Shown here: positions 1 through 13,981 of the stretch, in pieces
Position numbering within the stretch: the stretch's first letter is position 1
How the letters are laid out: every line of letters starts with the position of its first letter
Origin: Kofleriaceae bacterium
GTDB lineage: Bacteria; Myxococcota_A; Polyangia; Haliangiales; Haliangiaceae
NCBI GenBank assembly: GCA_018057825.1
Contig: JAGPCY010000024.1
Span: 62,001-126,000 of the forward strand
DNA length: 64,000 nucleotides
Direction of reading: 5' to 3'
Made by a program: the position numbers and the translations under genes
The notes under the pieces: model-generated
What the model was told of the DNA's origin: nothing
The model's input: only the letters and a program-made list of their open reading frames with translations
Databases searched by the model: none

Positions 1-1
1 G

Positions 2-442
2 CCCGAGAAGCGCGGCTGCACGATCATGATCTCGACCCACCTCCTGACCGACGTCGATCGGGTGTGCGACAGCGCGCTCATCATGCACCAGGGCCAGGTC
101 CGGTTCAGCGGCACGATCGACCTGCTGCGCGCCAGCGCCGGCCGAACCCGCGACTACGTGATCGAGGTCCGCGACGCCGTCGGCACGATGTACGACGTCT
201 TGACCGCGCGCGGCGCGCTGGCGCGGGCGTTCTCGCCGGTGGCGCTGACCGCGACCCTGCCCGAGGGCATGACCGCCGACGAGGTGCTGGCGCTGGCCCA
301 CGGCGCCGGGGTGCAGGTCCGCATCCTCGAGCCGCACCGCGAGTCGATGGAGCAGGCGTTCCTGCGGATCATCGCGACCACCGAACCGCTGGCGCCGAGC
401 GGCGCGCCGACGACCGCCGCGGCCGCCGGAGGGTCACCATGA
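2..442 (+). CDS. ABC transporter ATP-binding protein (3' part)
   Basis: Only the last 146 codons are present; the start and the Walker A and B region lie before the window. The visible part begins just before the H-loop (ISTHLL, switch histidine), followed by the late beta strands typical of ABC-2 export ATPases (ALIMHQGQVRFSGT) and a C-terminal extension of about 110 residues that would sit on the partner permease. The stop codon overlaps the next gene's ATG by 4 nt, so it is translationally coupled to the permease at 439. It would supply ATP hydrolysis at the cytoplasmic face of an exporter. Substrate unknown. Confidence 0.85.
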   Translation, partial: PEKRGCTIMISTHLLTDVDRVCDSALIMHQGQVRFSGTIDLLRASAGRTRDYVIEVRDAVGTMYDVLTARGALARAFSPVALTATLPEGMTADEVLALAHGAGVQVRILEPHRESMEQAFLRIIATTEPLAPSGAPTTAAAAGGSP

Positions 443-1349
443 CGACCGACGCCGCGATCGCGCCCAAGAAGGGCGTGATCCACGATCTCGGCTACGCCCG
501 CTACTCCGGCGAGCGCCGCCCGATCAGCGCGCTGTGGCGCGTGATCATGCGCCATCAGGTCAGCTACGTGTGGAAGACCTGGTGGCGGTGGAAGGCGGCG
601 GCCATGGTCGCGCTCATGATCACGGTCAGCGTCGGCCTGGTCATGTACCTGTCGCGCGACGAGATGTTCCGCGCCCTGCGCTCGAACGGCGTCGCGGTCC
701 GGTTCCTCGACGGCCTGGTGCCGATGTCGATCGGCTTCTTCCGCAAGGCGGCCTTCGTCATCACGATGACCGTGGCCGCGACCGGCATCGCCCGCGACCG
801 CGAGACCGGCGCCTTCGCGTTCTACTTCTCGCGACCGGTGCGGCCCCGCGACTACGTGCTCGGCAAGTTGGCCGGCATGACCCTGGTCATGGCCAGCATC
901 ATGCTCCTCGGGCCGCTGCTCCTGTCGGTGTTCCGCATCGCGCTGTCCGAGGACACCGACGAGGCGTTGCGCCTCCTGCCATGGCTGTGGCGGACCGTCC
1001 TGGTCGGCGGCCTGGCGTCGGTGATCTACGCCGCGGCGCCGATGGCGATGTCGGCGCTGATCGGCCGGCGGTGGATCGCGCTCGGCGTGTGGGCGGCGTA
1101 CTGGGTCATGGGCACGCAGATGCTGGCCATCATCGGCTACCTGACCTGGAAGCCGCTCATGGCGCTCGATCCGGGGCTCGCGATCGACACCCTGGCGCTA
1201 CGGCTCTGGCACCTCGAGGCCGAGGGCCCGGCGGCCAGCGTCGGCATCGCCGCGGCGCTGATCAGCCTGACCGTGCACCTCGGCCTGGCCCTGGGGCTCC
1301 TGTACTGGCGCGTGTCCCGGCTGGCCGTGACCTCGGTGGGGGCCAGCTC

Positions 1350-1353
<4 letters not shown>
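439..1353 (+). CDS. ABC-2 type transporter permease
   Basis: 304 residues with about six hydrophobic segments (roughly residues 50-70, 95-120, 150-170, 190-215, 220-240 and 270-295), as in ABC-2 permeases of the bacitracin/NatB/gliding type. The motif ARDRETGAFAFYFSRPVRPRDY between TM2 and TM3 resembles the amphipathic coupling region of this family (sensing of the ATPase). The ATG at 439 overlaps the upstream stop and has GGAGG upstream, fixing the start. Third to second gene spacing is again a 4-nt overlap. It forms the membrane channel for the ATPase before it; the cargo cannot be told from sequence. Confidence 0.85.
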
Positions 1354-2293
<940 letters not shown>

Positions 2294-2297
<4 letters not shown>

Positions 2298-2992
2298 CGA
2301 CCTCCTACCTGTCGGGTCTCGAGGCCACGACCGCGATCGCGCGCCTGTCGGTGCGGCGCGTGCTGCGCGGCAAGGCGATCTGGTTCGCGGTCGCGCTCGG
2401 CCTCCTGCCGACCCTCCTGGCGATCGCCCAGCGCGTCAACGACGCCGACCTGACGCAAGCGTGGAACGCCTCCCTGACCAGCTACACGGCGATCCTGGCG
2501 ATCGTCGCCCCGATCCTGGTCGCGGCGTCCTTGTCCGACGAGATCGACGATCGCACGTCGGCCTACCTGTGGTCGCGGGCGCTGCCGCGGTGGTCGGTGG
2601 TGACCGGCAAGCTGCTCGGCCTGGCGCCGATCGCGGCGGCGGTGGTGGCGGTCGGCCTGACCGCGACCTGGCTGATCCAGGGCCAAGGGTCGGTCGGGCT
2701 CCTGGCCCGCGGGCTCGCCGGCTTCACCGCCGGCGCGCTCGGGGCGTGCGCGATCTCGGCGATGGTCGCCACGCTGTTCCCGCGCTTCGCGGTGCCGATC
2801 GCGGTGAGCTGGCTTCTGCTCCTCGACGGCGCGATCGGCGCGATCGACGCCGGCGTCCACGTGATCGCGGTGTCGTTCGGCGCCCGCGCGATCGCCGACG
2901 GCGACGGCGGCCTGGCGGCGCCGCTGTCCCTGGTGACGCTAACCGCGATCGCGCTCGCGGTCGCGATCTGGCGAGTCGACCGGATCGAGTGA
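2294..2992 (+). CDS. ABC-2 type transporter permease
   Basis: 232 residues with about six predicted membrane spans (around residues 28-45, 62-82, 105-130, 138-160, 165-185, 205-225). The segment SDEIDDRTSAYLWSRALPR after TM2 corresponds to the coupling region also seen in the permease at 439, so the two permeases are paralogues. It starts in an ATGA overlap with the ATPase gene. Its 3' end runs 54 nt into the convergent metallophosphoesterase gene ending at 2939, leaving no room for a terminator between them. Export substrate unknown. Confidence 0.85.
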
Positions 2993-5527
2993 CGGCGCGG
3001 CGGGTGCGGCGACGGCGGCCGGCGCGACGGTGAAGACGTCGACCAGGAACGGGCGGAGCTCGGTCACCGCGGTGGGCCTGCGCGGGTCGACCACCTCGCA
3101 CAGGCCGATCACGTAGCCGGTCACCCGGTCGGGCTCGACCTTGAAGCGGATGAACTGACGGTAGCGGTCGACGCGCGCCGCCCCGCCGACCTCGTTGTTG
3201 TGGAAGCCGAGGCTGCTCATCGCCGCGAAGTACCAGCCCAGGTGCGCGCAGCCGAGGAACATCGCGCCGAGCGCGGACCCGGCCATGAGCACCGCCCGCT
3301 CGAAGGCGCCCGCGGGCGTCACCAGGTGGTGCTCGGCCGCCCAGCCGATGCCGATCCACAGCCCGGCGACCGCGGCCAACCAGGTCGCGATGATCAGCGC
3401 GGCCCGCCAGCCGTCGCGACAGTCGAGGGACGCCAACCGCGGCGCCACGAGCTCGTTGACCGCCAGGTAGCCGAGGCCGATGAGGGCTGACCATAGCGGC
3501 GCGGCGAGCGCGATCCGAGCCAGGACCACCATCGTGACGAGCTGGATCGCGACGTGGAGAAACGCCAGGAGCACGCCGGTCCAGCGCCGCGCGCCGCGCA
3601 GGTGTTCTCCCCCGAAGTGCGTGCGCGTGAACCAAGCGGCGAGCACGGGCGCCGCGGCGAGCCCCAGGACCGCGAGGGTGTCGACGGTCAGGCCGTGTTG
3701 ATAGCTGGGGAACAGCTCGGGCCCGAGGGCCAGCGCCGCCAAGCCCACCCCCGCGATCAGGGTCACTAGCCAGTAGCCCCGGGCCCAGTCAAACGCGGTC
3801 GACCAGAACTGCCCGGGCTCGGCCTCGAGCAGGCCGCGGCGCCGACGCGGGTCCTCGGCCTGGCGCACCATGATCGCGCGCGCGAGGTACCCGGCCGCGA
3901 TCAGGAGCGCGAAGGCGCCGAGCAAGACCACCGCCTTGGCGCCGAAGGCCCGCGCCTGATCGCCGGTGATCGGCGACAGGTGATCGCGGAGCGGCGCGCC
4001 GCCGAAGATGTGGACCTCGGAGCGGAAGCCGAGCTGCCAGAGCACCTCGTCGCCGAGGGCGCGTGCGGTCCCCGGCTGCAACCACACCCAGGTGAACAGC
4101 ATCGTGAGGAGCAGCGGGATGACCCGCACCCAACCGCCGATGAACAAGGTCATGGCGCGCGTGCCGCGGGCGACGTCGCGGCGCGCGGCGGCAGGCGGCG
4201 GGAACAACGTGCCCGTGACCGGGCGGTAGGTCCCGAGGGCCGTGTGGGTGCCGTGGAGGAACGCGCCGCCGAGGCCGGACACCACCGCCTGGTAGGGTCG
4301 CGGGGCCGCGACCTGCGCGGGCTCGTCGTCGGGCGCGAGGTAGCGCGCGTAGTGATGGGTGTCGCCCGACAGGTCGAGGCGAGCGGGCGCCTCGCCCACC
4401 GGGGCCTCACCAGCGTAGATCCGCGGTAGACCGAGGGCGGTCAAGGCGTCCTGGTGGGCCGGGGTCTCGTTGCGCTGATGCATCACCACCGGCGGCGATG
4501 GCGTGCACACGATCAGGCGCGCGGGTGGCTGTGGTCCGGCACCGCTGTCGCGGAGGTGCGAGGCGAAGTACCGGCGCTGCGCCTCGTTGAGGCCGCGGTC
4601 GATGTCGAGGCCCCACAACTGCCATCCCCACGGCAGCGCGATCGCCAGGTGCGACGCGTGCTGGCGACGACGAAACCCGATGAGATCGATGGTGCGCGCG
4701 GCGAGGTGACGCTCGGCCTGGTGGGCCCCCTGGGACGGCGACGGCCCCGGCCCGGCGCGGAAGATCCGCGCGAAGCCATCTAGTTCATCGTACCAGTCGT
4801 GGTTGCCGGGGATGCCGTAGATGCGGGCCGGTCGGTCGACGTAGAGGCGGGCCGCGGTCAGGGCCTGCTCGGCCCAGGTAAACGGCGCCTGCACCCGGGT
4901 CACCAGGCTGACCCGATCGGCGATGTGGTACGCGGTGTCGCCGCCGACGAACAGGAAGTCGCCGCGCGGCAGGACCGCGGGGCCGGTCGAGCCCGGCGCC
5001 ACCAGCTCGATACGCAGCGCGGCGGGGATCCCCTCGGACGGCTGGTCCGCCCATCGTTGACGCGCGGCCACGATCTCAGCGGCGTTCGGCGGCGCGCCGC
5101 CGGCGGTCAGGCGCAGGTCGGCCTGCAACAGACAGGCGGTCGAGAACATCGCGGCGTTGCCGTCGCCGATGTCGGCCACGTAGTCGAACCACAACGCGCC
5201 GCTGGCCGGCTCGGCGATCGGCGCCGGCGGTGTCGGTAGGTCGGCGCGGGGAGCCGAGCCCGTCGCCACCGGTCGCCAGGCGCCCGCGGCGACGCCGTCC
5301 TCGACGTGGGCGTACCCGGGTTGGAGCCACATCCAGCGCAGCGGATCGGAGCGCTTGCGCGCGATCGCCCGCAGGCCGGCGACCAGCTCCGGCGACAACA
5401 TCCAGCCGACCGGCTTGAGCACCCGCTTGGGCCCATCGCCGACCTCGCGGTAGATACGCCGACGACGCGCCTCGGCGCGCGCCACACTATCGTCGGCCGC
5501 GTCAGCGACCCGAGCGTGATCCCCCAT
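2939..5527 (-). CDS. Membrane metallophosphoesterase, paralogue A
   Basis: 862 residues. The N-terminal half is a calcineurin-like metallophosphoesterase: metal-site motifs YVADIGDG, FLFVGGDTAY, GIPGNHDWYDE and LSGDTHHYARY in the expected order. From about residue 440 follow eight or so membrane spans and a conserved C-terminal soluble tail (NEVGGAARVDRYRQFIRF and a final LRPFLVDVFT). The first metal motif is D-I-G-D-G rather than the common D-x-H. It is the second of two tandem paralogues; 39 nt separate it from the upstream copy. The catalytic domain would face either side of the membrane; no signal peptide is visible. Substrate unknown; phosphodiesters or phospholipid-linked phosphates are possible. 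Confidence 0.85.
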   Translation of the reverse strand: MGDHARVADAADDSVARAEARRRRIYREVGDGPKRVLKPVGWMLSPELVAGLRAIARKRSDPLRWMWLQPGYAHVEDGVAAGAWRPVATGSAPRADLPTPPAPIAEPASGALWFDYVADIGDGNAAMFSTACLLQADLRLTAGGAPPNAAEIVAARQRWADQPSEGIPAALRIELVAPGSTGPAVLPRGDFLFVGGDTAYHIADRVSLVTRVQAPFTWAEQALTAARLYVDRPARIYGIPGNHDWYDELDGFARIFRAGPGPSPSQGAHQAERHLAARTIDLIGFRRRQHASHLAIALPWGWQLWGLDIDRGLNEAQRRYFASHLRDSGAGPQPPARLIVCTPSPPVVMHQRNETPAHQDALTALGLPRIYAGEAPVGEAPARLDLSGDTHHYARYLAPDDEPAQVAAPRPYQAVVSGLGGAFLHGTHTALGTYRPVTGTLFPPPAAARRDVARGTRAMTLFIGGWVRVIPLLLTMLFTWVWLQPGTARALGDEVLWQLGFRSEVHIFGGAPLRDHLSPITGDQARAFGAKAVVLLGAFALLIAAGYLARAIMVRQAEDPRRRRGLLEAEPGQFWSTAFDWARGYWLVTLIAGVGLAALALGPELFPSYQHGLTVDTLAVLGLAAAPVLAAWFTRTHFGGEHLRGARRWTGVLLAFLHVAIQLVTMVVLARIALAAPLWSALIGLGYLAVNELVAPRLASLDCRDGWRAALIIATWLAAVAGLWIGIGWAAEHHLVTPAGAFERAVLMAGSALGAMFLGCAHLGWYFAAMSSLGFHNNEVGGAARVDRYRQFIRFKVEPDRVTGYVIGLCEVVDPRRPTAVTELRPFLVDVFTVAPAAVAAPAAPSLDPVDSPDRDRERDRG

Positions 5528-5566
5528 GACGGGTATCTCACCACGATCGCCCCGGTGCGGTCGAGG

Positions 5567-7869
5567 CTAGCGCTCGGGCGCGATCGTGAACACGTCGACG
5601 ACGTAGGGGCGAAGCGCCGCGGGATCGGCGCTCGGGCGATCGATCGCGATCACGAAGCCGGTCAGGCCGTCGGCGGTGAGCCGGAAGCGGATGAACTGCC
5701 GGTAGTGATCGATGCGGGCGGCGCCGCCGACCTCGTTGCCGTGGGCGCCCAGGGCCGCGGCGACGGCGAGGTACCAGCCCATGTGGGCGCAGCCGATCGC
5801 GATCGCGACCACCGCGGTGATCGCGATGACCGCGAGGCGGGCCGCGGTCGAGGCCGGCGCCAGGGCCACGCCGTCGGCGGCCACCAGCGCGACGGCGATG
5901 GTGACGAGCCACGGCCCGAGCCACAGCGCCAGGAGCGACCACCACGGCGCGCCGCGATCGAGGAGCTTGCGGCCGGCGGCCAGGGCCAGGCCGAGGACCA
6001 CCAGGGTGAGCGGCACGACCCACGCCACCCCCAGCGCGACCCGGGCGATCACGAACGGCGTGAGGACCTGGGCGACGCCGTGGATCAGCCCGAGCAGCAA
6101 CATGCCGATGCGCCCGGGCGCCGGCAAGAGTCGGCCACCGACGGCGCCGACCGCGACCGCGCCGAGCAAGGTCGCGGCGCCGATCAGGACCCACCAGGCG
6201 TTGAACCACAAGGTCGCGGCCAGCGGCGACGGCACGAACCACGGCGAGAAGAACGGCAGGAGCAGCGCGGCAGCGGCCAGCGCCATCGCCAGGGCGCGGC
6301 GCGGCGCCGGCGCCAGGCGCCCGAGGACTCGCATGAACGCGCCGGGTGACCGCCGCTGCGCCGACGACAGGGTCACGCCGTGGACCCGCAGCGCGAGCAG
6401 GCCGAGGATCACCGCGGCCACGCCGATGCCGAGGAAGGCCATCGACGGCAGCAGGTCGGCGGGGCCGCCATCGACCAGCGATCGCGGCGCGCCGCCCCAG
6501 GCCTGCTCGGCGGTCACCCCGAACCAGCCGAGCGCGTGATCGCACAGCCAGCGAGTGCCGGCGCTGCGGGTCGAGCCGATCGCCGCGGTCAGGGTCAGGA
6601 CCAGCGGCATGATCCACGCGAGCCCGCCGTCGAAGATCCGCCACGGCTCGAGGAGGCGACGCGAGACCGCGCGGCGCGACACCGCCGGGCGCGGATAGAT
6701 CGCGTGGGGCGGCATCGTCCCGAGCGGCTGGAAGCTGGGATGGTGGAACGCGCCGCCGGCCCCCGAGACGACGCCGGCATAGGCCGCCGGGGTGGTCGGG
6801 CCGACCGCAGCGGCGCCGTCGCCGATCGCGACCGTGGGCGGCGGCGCCTGGCCCGGCTGGTAGCGCGCGTAGTGGTGGGTGTCGCCCGACAGGTCGAGGC
6901 GGCATGTGCCAGCGGCCGGCGCCGCGCCGTCGTACAGCTGCGGCAGGCCGATCCGCTCGAGGGCGTCGCGGTGAGCGGCGCCGGCGACGACCGCGCCTTG
7001 CACGATTGGCGGCGACGGGGTCGCGACGATCAACCGACGCGCGGTGGGCAGTTGCCGGAAGTACCACTCCTGGCGCGCGTCGATCCACTCGTCGATGTCG
7101 AGGCCCAGGAGCTGCCAGCCCCACGGCAGCGCGATCGCCAGGTAGGACGCCTCCTGGACCCGCTGATAGCCGGGCAGCGCCAGGGGCGGGACCCGACCGC
7201 CCGGCCCGGCCTCGTGATCGTCGGTGGCGCCGTGGCGGAACATGCGGCCGAAGCCGATGAGCTGGGCGTAGTAGTCGTGGTTGCCCGGGAGGCCGTACAG
7301 GCGGCGCCGCGGGAGGTCGGGTTGGACCTCGGCCAAGGCGGCGGCGGCGCGCACGAAGGGCGCCTGGACCCGGGCCTCCAGGGTGTCCGGATCGGCGACG
7401 TGGTACGCGGTGTCGCCGCCGACGAACAAGAACTGTCCCCGCGGTAGGCCCACGCCCGGCGAACCCGGCGGCGCGATCGCGAGGGCCTGACCGATCGCGG
7501 CGCGCGGCTCGGACAGGGTCGACAGCCCAGGCATGGTCAGCTCGGCGCCGCAGACGTAGGCGGTGGCGAACATCGCGACGCCGCCGTCGCCGATGTCGGC
7601 GCAGTAGTCGAACCACAGCTCGCCCGAGGCCGGCGGGACGATCGCGGCGACCCGCAGGTCGCGCTCGCGTCCGGGCTCCGGCCCGCCATCTTCGACGTGG
7701 CCGTGGCCGTCCTCGAGCCGCATCCAGTCGCGCGGATCGAGATCGCCGCCGTAGAAGGCGTGCAGGAGCGTCCGCTTGGTGTAGGCGATCAGATCGGGCG
7801 CGAACAACCAGCGCACCGGCGGCAAGAGCCGGGGGTGCTCGGGTCGACCGGGCGAGCGGCCAGCGCCGG

Positions 7870-7873
<4 letters not shown>
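5567..7873 (-). CDS. Membrane metallophosphoesterase, paralogue B
   Basis: 768 residues, with the same order as the gene that follows it: an N-terminal calcineurin-like domain (YCADIGDGG, FLFVGGDTAY, GLPGNHDYYAQ, LSGDTHHYARY), about eight membrane spans from residue 400 on, and the shared C-terminal signature (NEVGGAARIDHYRQFIRF, LRPYVVDVFTIAP). The GTG start sits in a GTGA overlap with the rimO stop, so all three are probably co-transcribed. Divergence between the copies is substantial outside the motifs, which points to an old duplication rather than a recent one. Substrate unknown. Confidence 0.85.
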
Positions 7874-9231
<1,358 letters not shown>

Positions 9232-9307
9232 GATCGGCGCAGTCTGTCGGGGGTGGCCCAGCGTGTCAACTGCCGTCGCGTGGCCGGGCCGTGGCATGAT
9301 GCCGGCC

Positions 9308-10174
9308 ATGCGCCCCGCCCTCTTCGTCCTCGCGCTGGCGGCCTGTGGCGACGCCACCCCGGCCATCATCGACGCCCGGATCGTCGACGGCGCGACCGGC
9401 GATGGCGGGGTCGGCGACGACGCGGCGGTGATCGACGGCCCCGTGGTCAGCCCCGACGCCCCGGTGGTCGTCGCCGACGCCGCGGTGGTCGACGGGCCGG
9501 TGGTCAGCCCCGACGCCCCGGTGGTCGTCGCCGACGCCGCGGTGGCCGACGGGCCGGTGGTCAGCCCGGACGCCGCCGCGATCGACGGCCCCGTGGTCAG
9601 CCCCGACGCCGCCGCGCCCGACGCGCCGACGGTCGCCCCCGACGCCGCGGTGCCCGAGTTCTTCGGTCCCACGCCGTACCTGTCGCCCGGAGATCGGCCG
9701 TTCACCGTCGCCGCCGCGCAGTTCGAGGACTTCGAGGACGGCGCGCTCAACACCCTGGGCGTGACCGCGTCGACGTTCTCGATCGCCTCGAGCTTCGGTC
9801 CCGGGCTGATCGACTCGGTCGACGTCGATGACGGGACGCTCGACGGCACCTGCCAGCCCGGCTGCGACGATCTGTGGGCCAACGGCTCGGTGACCTTCAC
9901 CTTCGACGCCGCCGCCCTGGGCGGTCTACCGACCCACGTCGGCCTGGTGTGGACCGACGGCGGCCCGGGGTCGACCGTGACCCTCGAGGCCTTCGACGCC
10001 GCCGGGGTGTCGCTGGGCACCCGGGCCGGCACCGGCTTCGCCGACGGCGCGTTCACCGGCGGCACCGCCGAGGATCGGTTCTTCGGCGTGCGCTGGGCCG
10101 GCGGCGTCCGCCAGGTCCGACTGTCGAACACCAGCGGCGGCATCGAGGTCGATCACCTGTACTACGGGCGCTGA
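9308..10174 (+). CDS. Secreted lipoprotein with Asp/Pro-rich repeats
   Basis: 288 residues. A short signal ends in the lipobox LALAAC, so the protein should be acylated at that Cys and sit in the envelope. Residues about 20-115 are a low-complexity linker in which a block reading [18 protein letters not shown] is repeated. The remaining 170 residues form a compact beta-rich domain ([17 protein letters not shown] to [10 protein letters not shown]), similar in style to choice-of-anchor or lectin-like sandwiches. An in-frame ATG at 9296 would lengthen the signal by four residues. Function unknown; surface binding is a guess. Confidence 0.75.
   Translation: MRPALFVLALAACGDATPAIIDARIVDGATGDGGVGDDAAVIDGPVVSPDAPVVVADAAVVDGPVVSPDAPVVVADAAVADGPVVSPDAAAIDGPVVSPDAAAPDAPTVAPDAAVPEFFGPTPYLSPGDRPFTVAAAQFEDFEDGALNTLGVTASTFSIASSFGPGLIDSVDVDDGTLDGTCQPGCDDLWANGSVTFTFDAAALGGLPTHVGLVWTDGGPGSTVTLEAFDAAGVSLGTRAGTGFADGAFTGGTAEDRFFGVRWAGGVRQVRLSNTSGGIEVDHLYYGR
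9375..9652 (+). repeat. In-frame DNA repeats coding the lipoprotein linker
   Basis: Inside the lipoprotein gene, blocks containing ccccgtggtcagccccgacg recur four times with near-identical DNA, not just similar protein sequence. This suggests expansion by slippage or recombination while keeping the frame. Confidence 0.7.
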
Positions 10175-10187
10175 GCCAACCGCCGAC

Positions 10188-10294
10188 CTCGGTCTCGGCC
10201 TCGGTCTCGGTCTCCGCCTCGGTCTCGGTCTCGGCCTCGGTCTCGGTCTCGTTCTCCGCCTCGGCCTCGGTCTCGGTCTCCGCCTCGGTCTCGA
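10188..10294. repeat. Hexamer array 1 (CTCGGN)
   Basis: A run of CTCGGT, CTCGGC and CTCCGC hexamers filling nearly all of the space between the convergent lipoprotein and sdaA genes and ending 3 nt from the sdaA stop codon. One of six such arrays in the window. Confidence 0.9.
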
Positions 10295-10297
10295 GCT

Positions 10298-11668
<1,371 letters not shown>

Positions 11669-11679
11669 GGGCGGGGCGC

Positions 11680-11689
11680 AGGGTACCAT
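11680..11689. promoter_or_regulatory. Overlapping divergent -10-like elements sharing GGTACC
   Basis: On the plus strand TACCAT (11684-11689) ends 7 nt before the acetyltransferase GTG at 11697. On the minus strand TACCCT (11685-11680) ends 11 nt before the sdaA ATG at 11668. The two hexamers overlap inside the palindrome GGTACC, so the promoters cannot both be occupied at once. Confidence 0.45.
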
Positions 11690-11696
11690 CGCCAGC

Positions 11697-12227
11697 GTGC
11701 CCGCGCTCACCACCGACCGGCTCGAGCTGGTCCCGATCACCTTGCCGTTCGTCGAGGCGGTGCTCGCCGGCGACCGGGCCGGCGCCGAGGCGCTCTGCGG
11801 CGCGCCGCTGCCGGCGACCTGGCCCGGCCCCGACCTGATCGCGCGCGCCTTCACCCCGTCGATCGAGGCGGTGCGCGCCGATCCCGCGACCCGGCTGTGG
11901 GGCGACACGCTGCTCATCGCCCGGACCGGACGGCGGCGCGTGGTCGGCAGCGTGGTCTTCCACGGCCGCCCGACCGACGGCGTGGCCGAGGTCGGCTACG
12001 GCGTCGACGATGACGAGCAGCGCCAGGGCTTCGCCACCGAGGGCACCCGGGCCTGCGTCGAGTGGGCGCTGACGGAGCCGGGCGTGACCGCGGTGACGGC
12101 GACCACCTTCCCGTGGCACACCGCGTCCTTGCGGGTGATCGCGCGGCTGGGCATGCGGCCGGCCGGCAACCGCGAGCACCCGTTCCTGGGCGAGCTCCTG
12201 GTGTTCGAGCGGCGGCGCGCGGGGTGA
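11697..12227 (+). CDS. GNAT family N-acetyltransferase
   Basis: 176 residues. RimJ/RimL-type GNAT fold: [12 protein letters not shown] at the N-terminus, the acetyl-CoA pyrophosphate loop around [12 protein letters not shown] (variant of RxxGxG/A), and the C-terminal strand [15 protein letters not shown]. It probably acetylates a small molecule or a protein N-terminus; substrate unknown. The GTG at 11697 is preferred to an ATG at 11667 because homology starts at ALTTDRLE and a TACCAT element lies 7 nt upstream. The stop overlaps the GTG of the cytochrome gene. Confidence 0.85.
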   Translation: MPALTTDRLELVPITLPFVEAVLAGDRAGAEALCGAPLPATWPGPDLIARAFTPSIEAVRADPATRLWGDTLLIARTGRRRVVGSVVFHGRPTDGVAEVGYGVDDDEQRQGFATEGTRACVEWALTEPGVTAVTATTFPWHTASLRVIARLGMRPAGNREHPFLGELLVFERRRAG

Positions 12228-13981
12228 GGACCGCCGGCGTGACCCGGCGCGCGGTCGCGGTCGCGGTGGTGGCGGGGATCGCGATCGCGGCCGCGACGGT
12301 CGCGGTGATCGCCCGCGGCGGGCCCCGCCGTGGCCAGGACCGCGGCGCGCCGTCGCCGGGCCTGGCGCCGACCGTCCGGGTTCCGGACGTCCGGGGGCCG
12401 GACACCGCAGCCGCCGCGCTCGACGACGCGGCCGCCAGCAACGTCACCGCCGCCGACTACGTCGGGCCGGACCGGTGCGCCGAGTGCCACCGCGACAACG
12501 CCGCCGCGTGGCGGGCCGGGCTCCACGCGACCATGACCCAGGCGGCCACCGGCGCCGCGGTGCGCGGCGACTTCGCCGACGTCGCCCTGCCCTACGCGGG
12601 TGGCGTCGCGACCTTCACCCGCGACCGCGGCCAGCCGACGATGCTCCTGCGCGGGGCCGACGGCGTGGTCCGGCGCTACCGCGTCACCCGGACGATCGGC
12701 AGCCGCGGCCTCCAGGAGTACGTCGGGATCGCCGACGGCGAGGCCGACGCGGTCGAGGTCCGGCTGCCGTTCGGCTGGTGGCTCGGCCGACCCGGCTGGT
12801 ACCCGCAGCCCTACTACGACTCGTGGTTCGAGGCCGAGTACGACGGCGAGCGCCCGCGGGTCGACGTCTACGCCGCGGCCGAGCCGTGGGCGGCGCGATG
12901 CGCGTGGTGCCACAACACCTATCCGTTCGCGCTGCGCCTGGCCCGGCCCGGCGTCGGCCACGGTCCCGAGCGCGACCTCGCTCCGGTGGCGCCCGCGGTG
13001 GTCGACAACGTCTTGCCGATCGCGGCGCTGGTGACCGTGGGGATCAGCTGCGAGAGCTGTCACCTGGGCGGCCGGGCCCACGCCGCCGCACCGGACGAGC
13101 GGCCGCCGTCGTTTGTCCCTCGCGGCGTCCAGGTCGTCCGGAATCCGGACGCGGTGCCCGGGCCCGCGACCGACCCGCGCGGCCTGGGCGCGATCTGCGC
13201 CCAGTGTCACAGCGCGCCGTCGCCGCGCTTCCCCGACGGCAGCGCCGCCCGCAACTCGAGCGAGGCGCTGGCCATGGCGGCCGGGGCCTGCGCCAGCGCG
13301 ATCCGGTGCGTCGATTGCCACGATCCTCACGTCCGCGGCCCCGACCCGGGCAGCGGCGATCGCGCGGATCACCTGGCGGTGTGCGTCGGCTGTCACCGCG
13401 AGCTGGCGCCGCCACCGGCCCAGGCCGCGCACTCCGGCCACGCGCCCGGCGACGCGACCTGCCTCGACTGTCACCTGCCGCGCCTGGTCCAGGGCCTCAC
13501 GACCTACGTCCGGTCGCATCGGATCTCGTCCCCGACCGACCCGCGCATGCTGGCCGTCGGCGCCCCCAACGCGTGTAACCTCTGCCACCTCGATCGGTCG
13601 ATCGCGTGGACGGCGGCGGCCCTGACGCGCTGGGGCCACCCGATCGCGCCGGCGCCCGACTGGGCCGCGGCCTACGGCGGCGACCTCGACTACGCGGTCG
13701 GCCTGGCCTGGCTGCGCCACCCCCAGGACTACGTGCGCATGACCGCGGCCGCGGCCTTCGCGCGGGCCGGCGACCCGGCCGCGCTGCCGGCGCTGGTGGC
13801 CGGGCTCGACGACGCCCGGGCCAACACCCGGATGTGGATGGTGTTCGCGATCGAGGCGCTCGTGGGGCGCCGCCTGACTCGCGCCGAGTACGATCCACTC
13901 GCGCCGCCGGCGCTCCGCGCCCGGCAGGCCACCGCCTTGGCCCGCGCGGTGGCTACGGGGTCGGCGCGCCGCGCCAGGTGA
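12224..13981 (+). CDS. Membrane-anchored octaheme c-type cytochrome with HEAT-like tail
   Basis: 585 residues. One N-terminal hydrophobic segment (residues about 6-28) serves as export signal or anchor. Eight CXXCH haem-binding motifs follow in order: CAECH, CAWCH, CESCH, CAQCH, CVDCH, CVGCH, CLDCH, CNLCH. After the last one comes an alpha-helical stretch resembling HEAT repeats (DYVRMTAAAAFARAGDPAALPALVAGLDD). It should act in electron transfer on the periplasmic side; a catalytic role such as nitrogen or sulfur oxide reduction is possible but unproven. GTG start in a GTGA overlap with the acetyltransferase gene; its 3' end overlaps the convergent MFS gene by 29 nt. Confidence 0.93.
   Translation: MRTAGVTRRAVAVAVVAGIAIAAATVAVIARGGPRRGQDRGAPSPGLAPTVRVPDVRGPDTAAAALDDAAASNVTAADYVGPDRCAECHRDNAAAWRAGLHATMTQAATGAAVRGDFADVALPYAGGVATFTRDRGQPTMLLRGADGVVRRYRVTRTIGSRGLQEYVGIADGEADAVEVRLPFGWWLGRPGWYPQPYYDSWFEAEYDGERPRVDVYAAAEPWAARCAWCHNTYPFALRLARPGVGHGPERDLAPVAPAVVDNVLPIAALVTVGISCESCHLGGRAHAAAPDERPPSFVPRGVQVVRNPDAVPGPATDPRGLGAICAQCHSAPSPRFPDGSAARNSSEALAMAAGACASAIRCVDCHDPHVRGPDPGSGDRADHLAVCVGCHRELAPPPAQAAHSGHAPGDATCLDCHLPRLVQGLTTYVRSHRISSPTDPRMLAVGAPNACNLCHLDRSIAWTAAALTRWGHPIAPAPDWAAAYGGDLDYAVGLAWLRHPQDYVRMTAAAAFARAGDPAALPALVAGLDDARANTRMWMVFAIEALVGRRLTRAEYDPLAPPALRARQATALARAVATGSARRAR
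12374..12388. repeat. Palindrome GTCCGGNNNCCGGAC, copy 1
   Basis: Perfect 6-nt arms around GTT, inside the cytochrome gene, in frame as Val-Arg-Val-Pro-Asp. Confidence 0.8.
13136..13150. repeat. Palindrome GTCCGGNNNCCGGAC, copy 2
   Basis: Perfect arms around AAT, in the cytochrome gene, read as Val-Arg-Asn-Pro-Asp. The identity to copy 4 in menD extends to about 23 nt, well beyond the palindrome. Confidence 0.8.
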
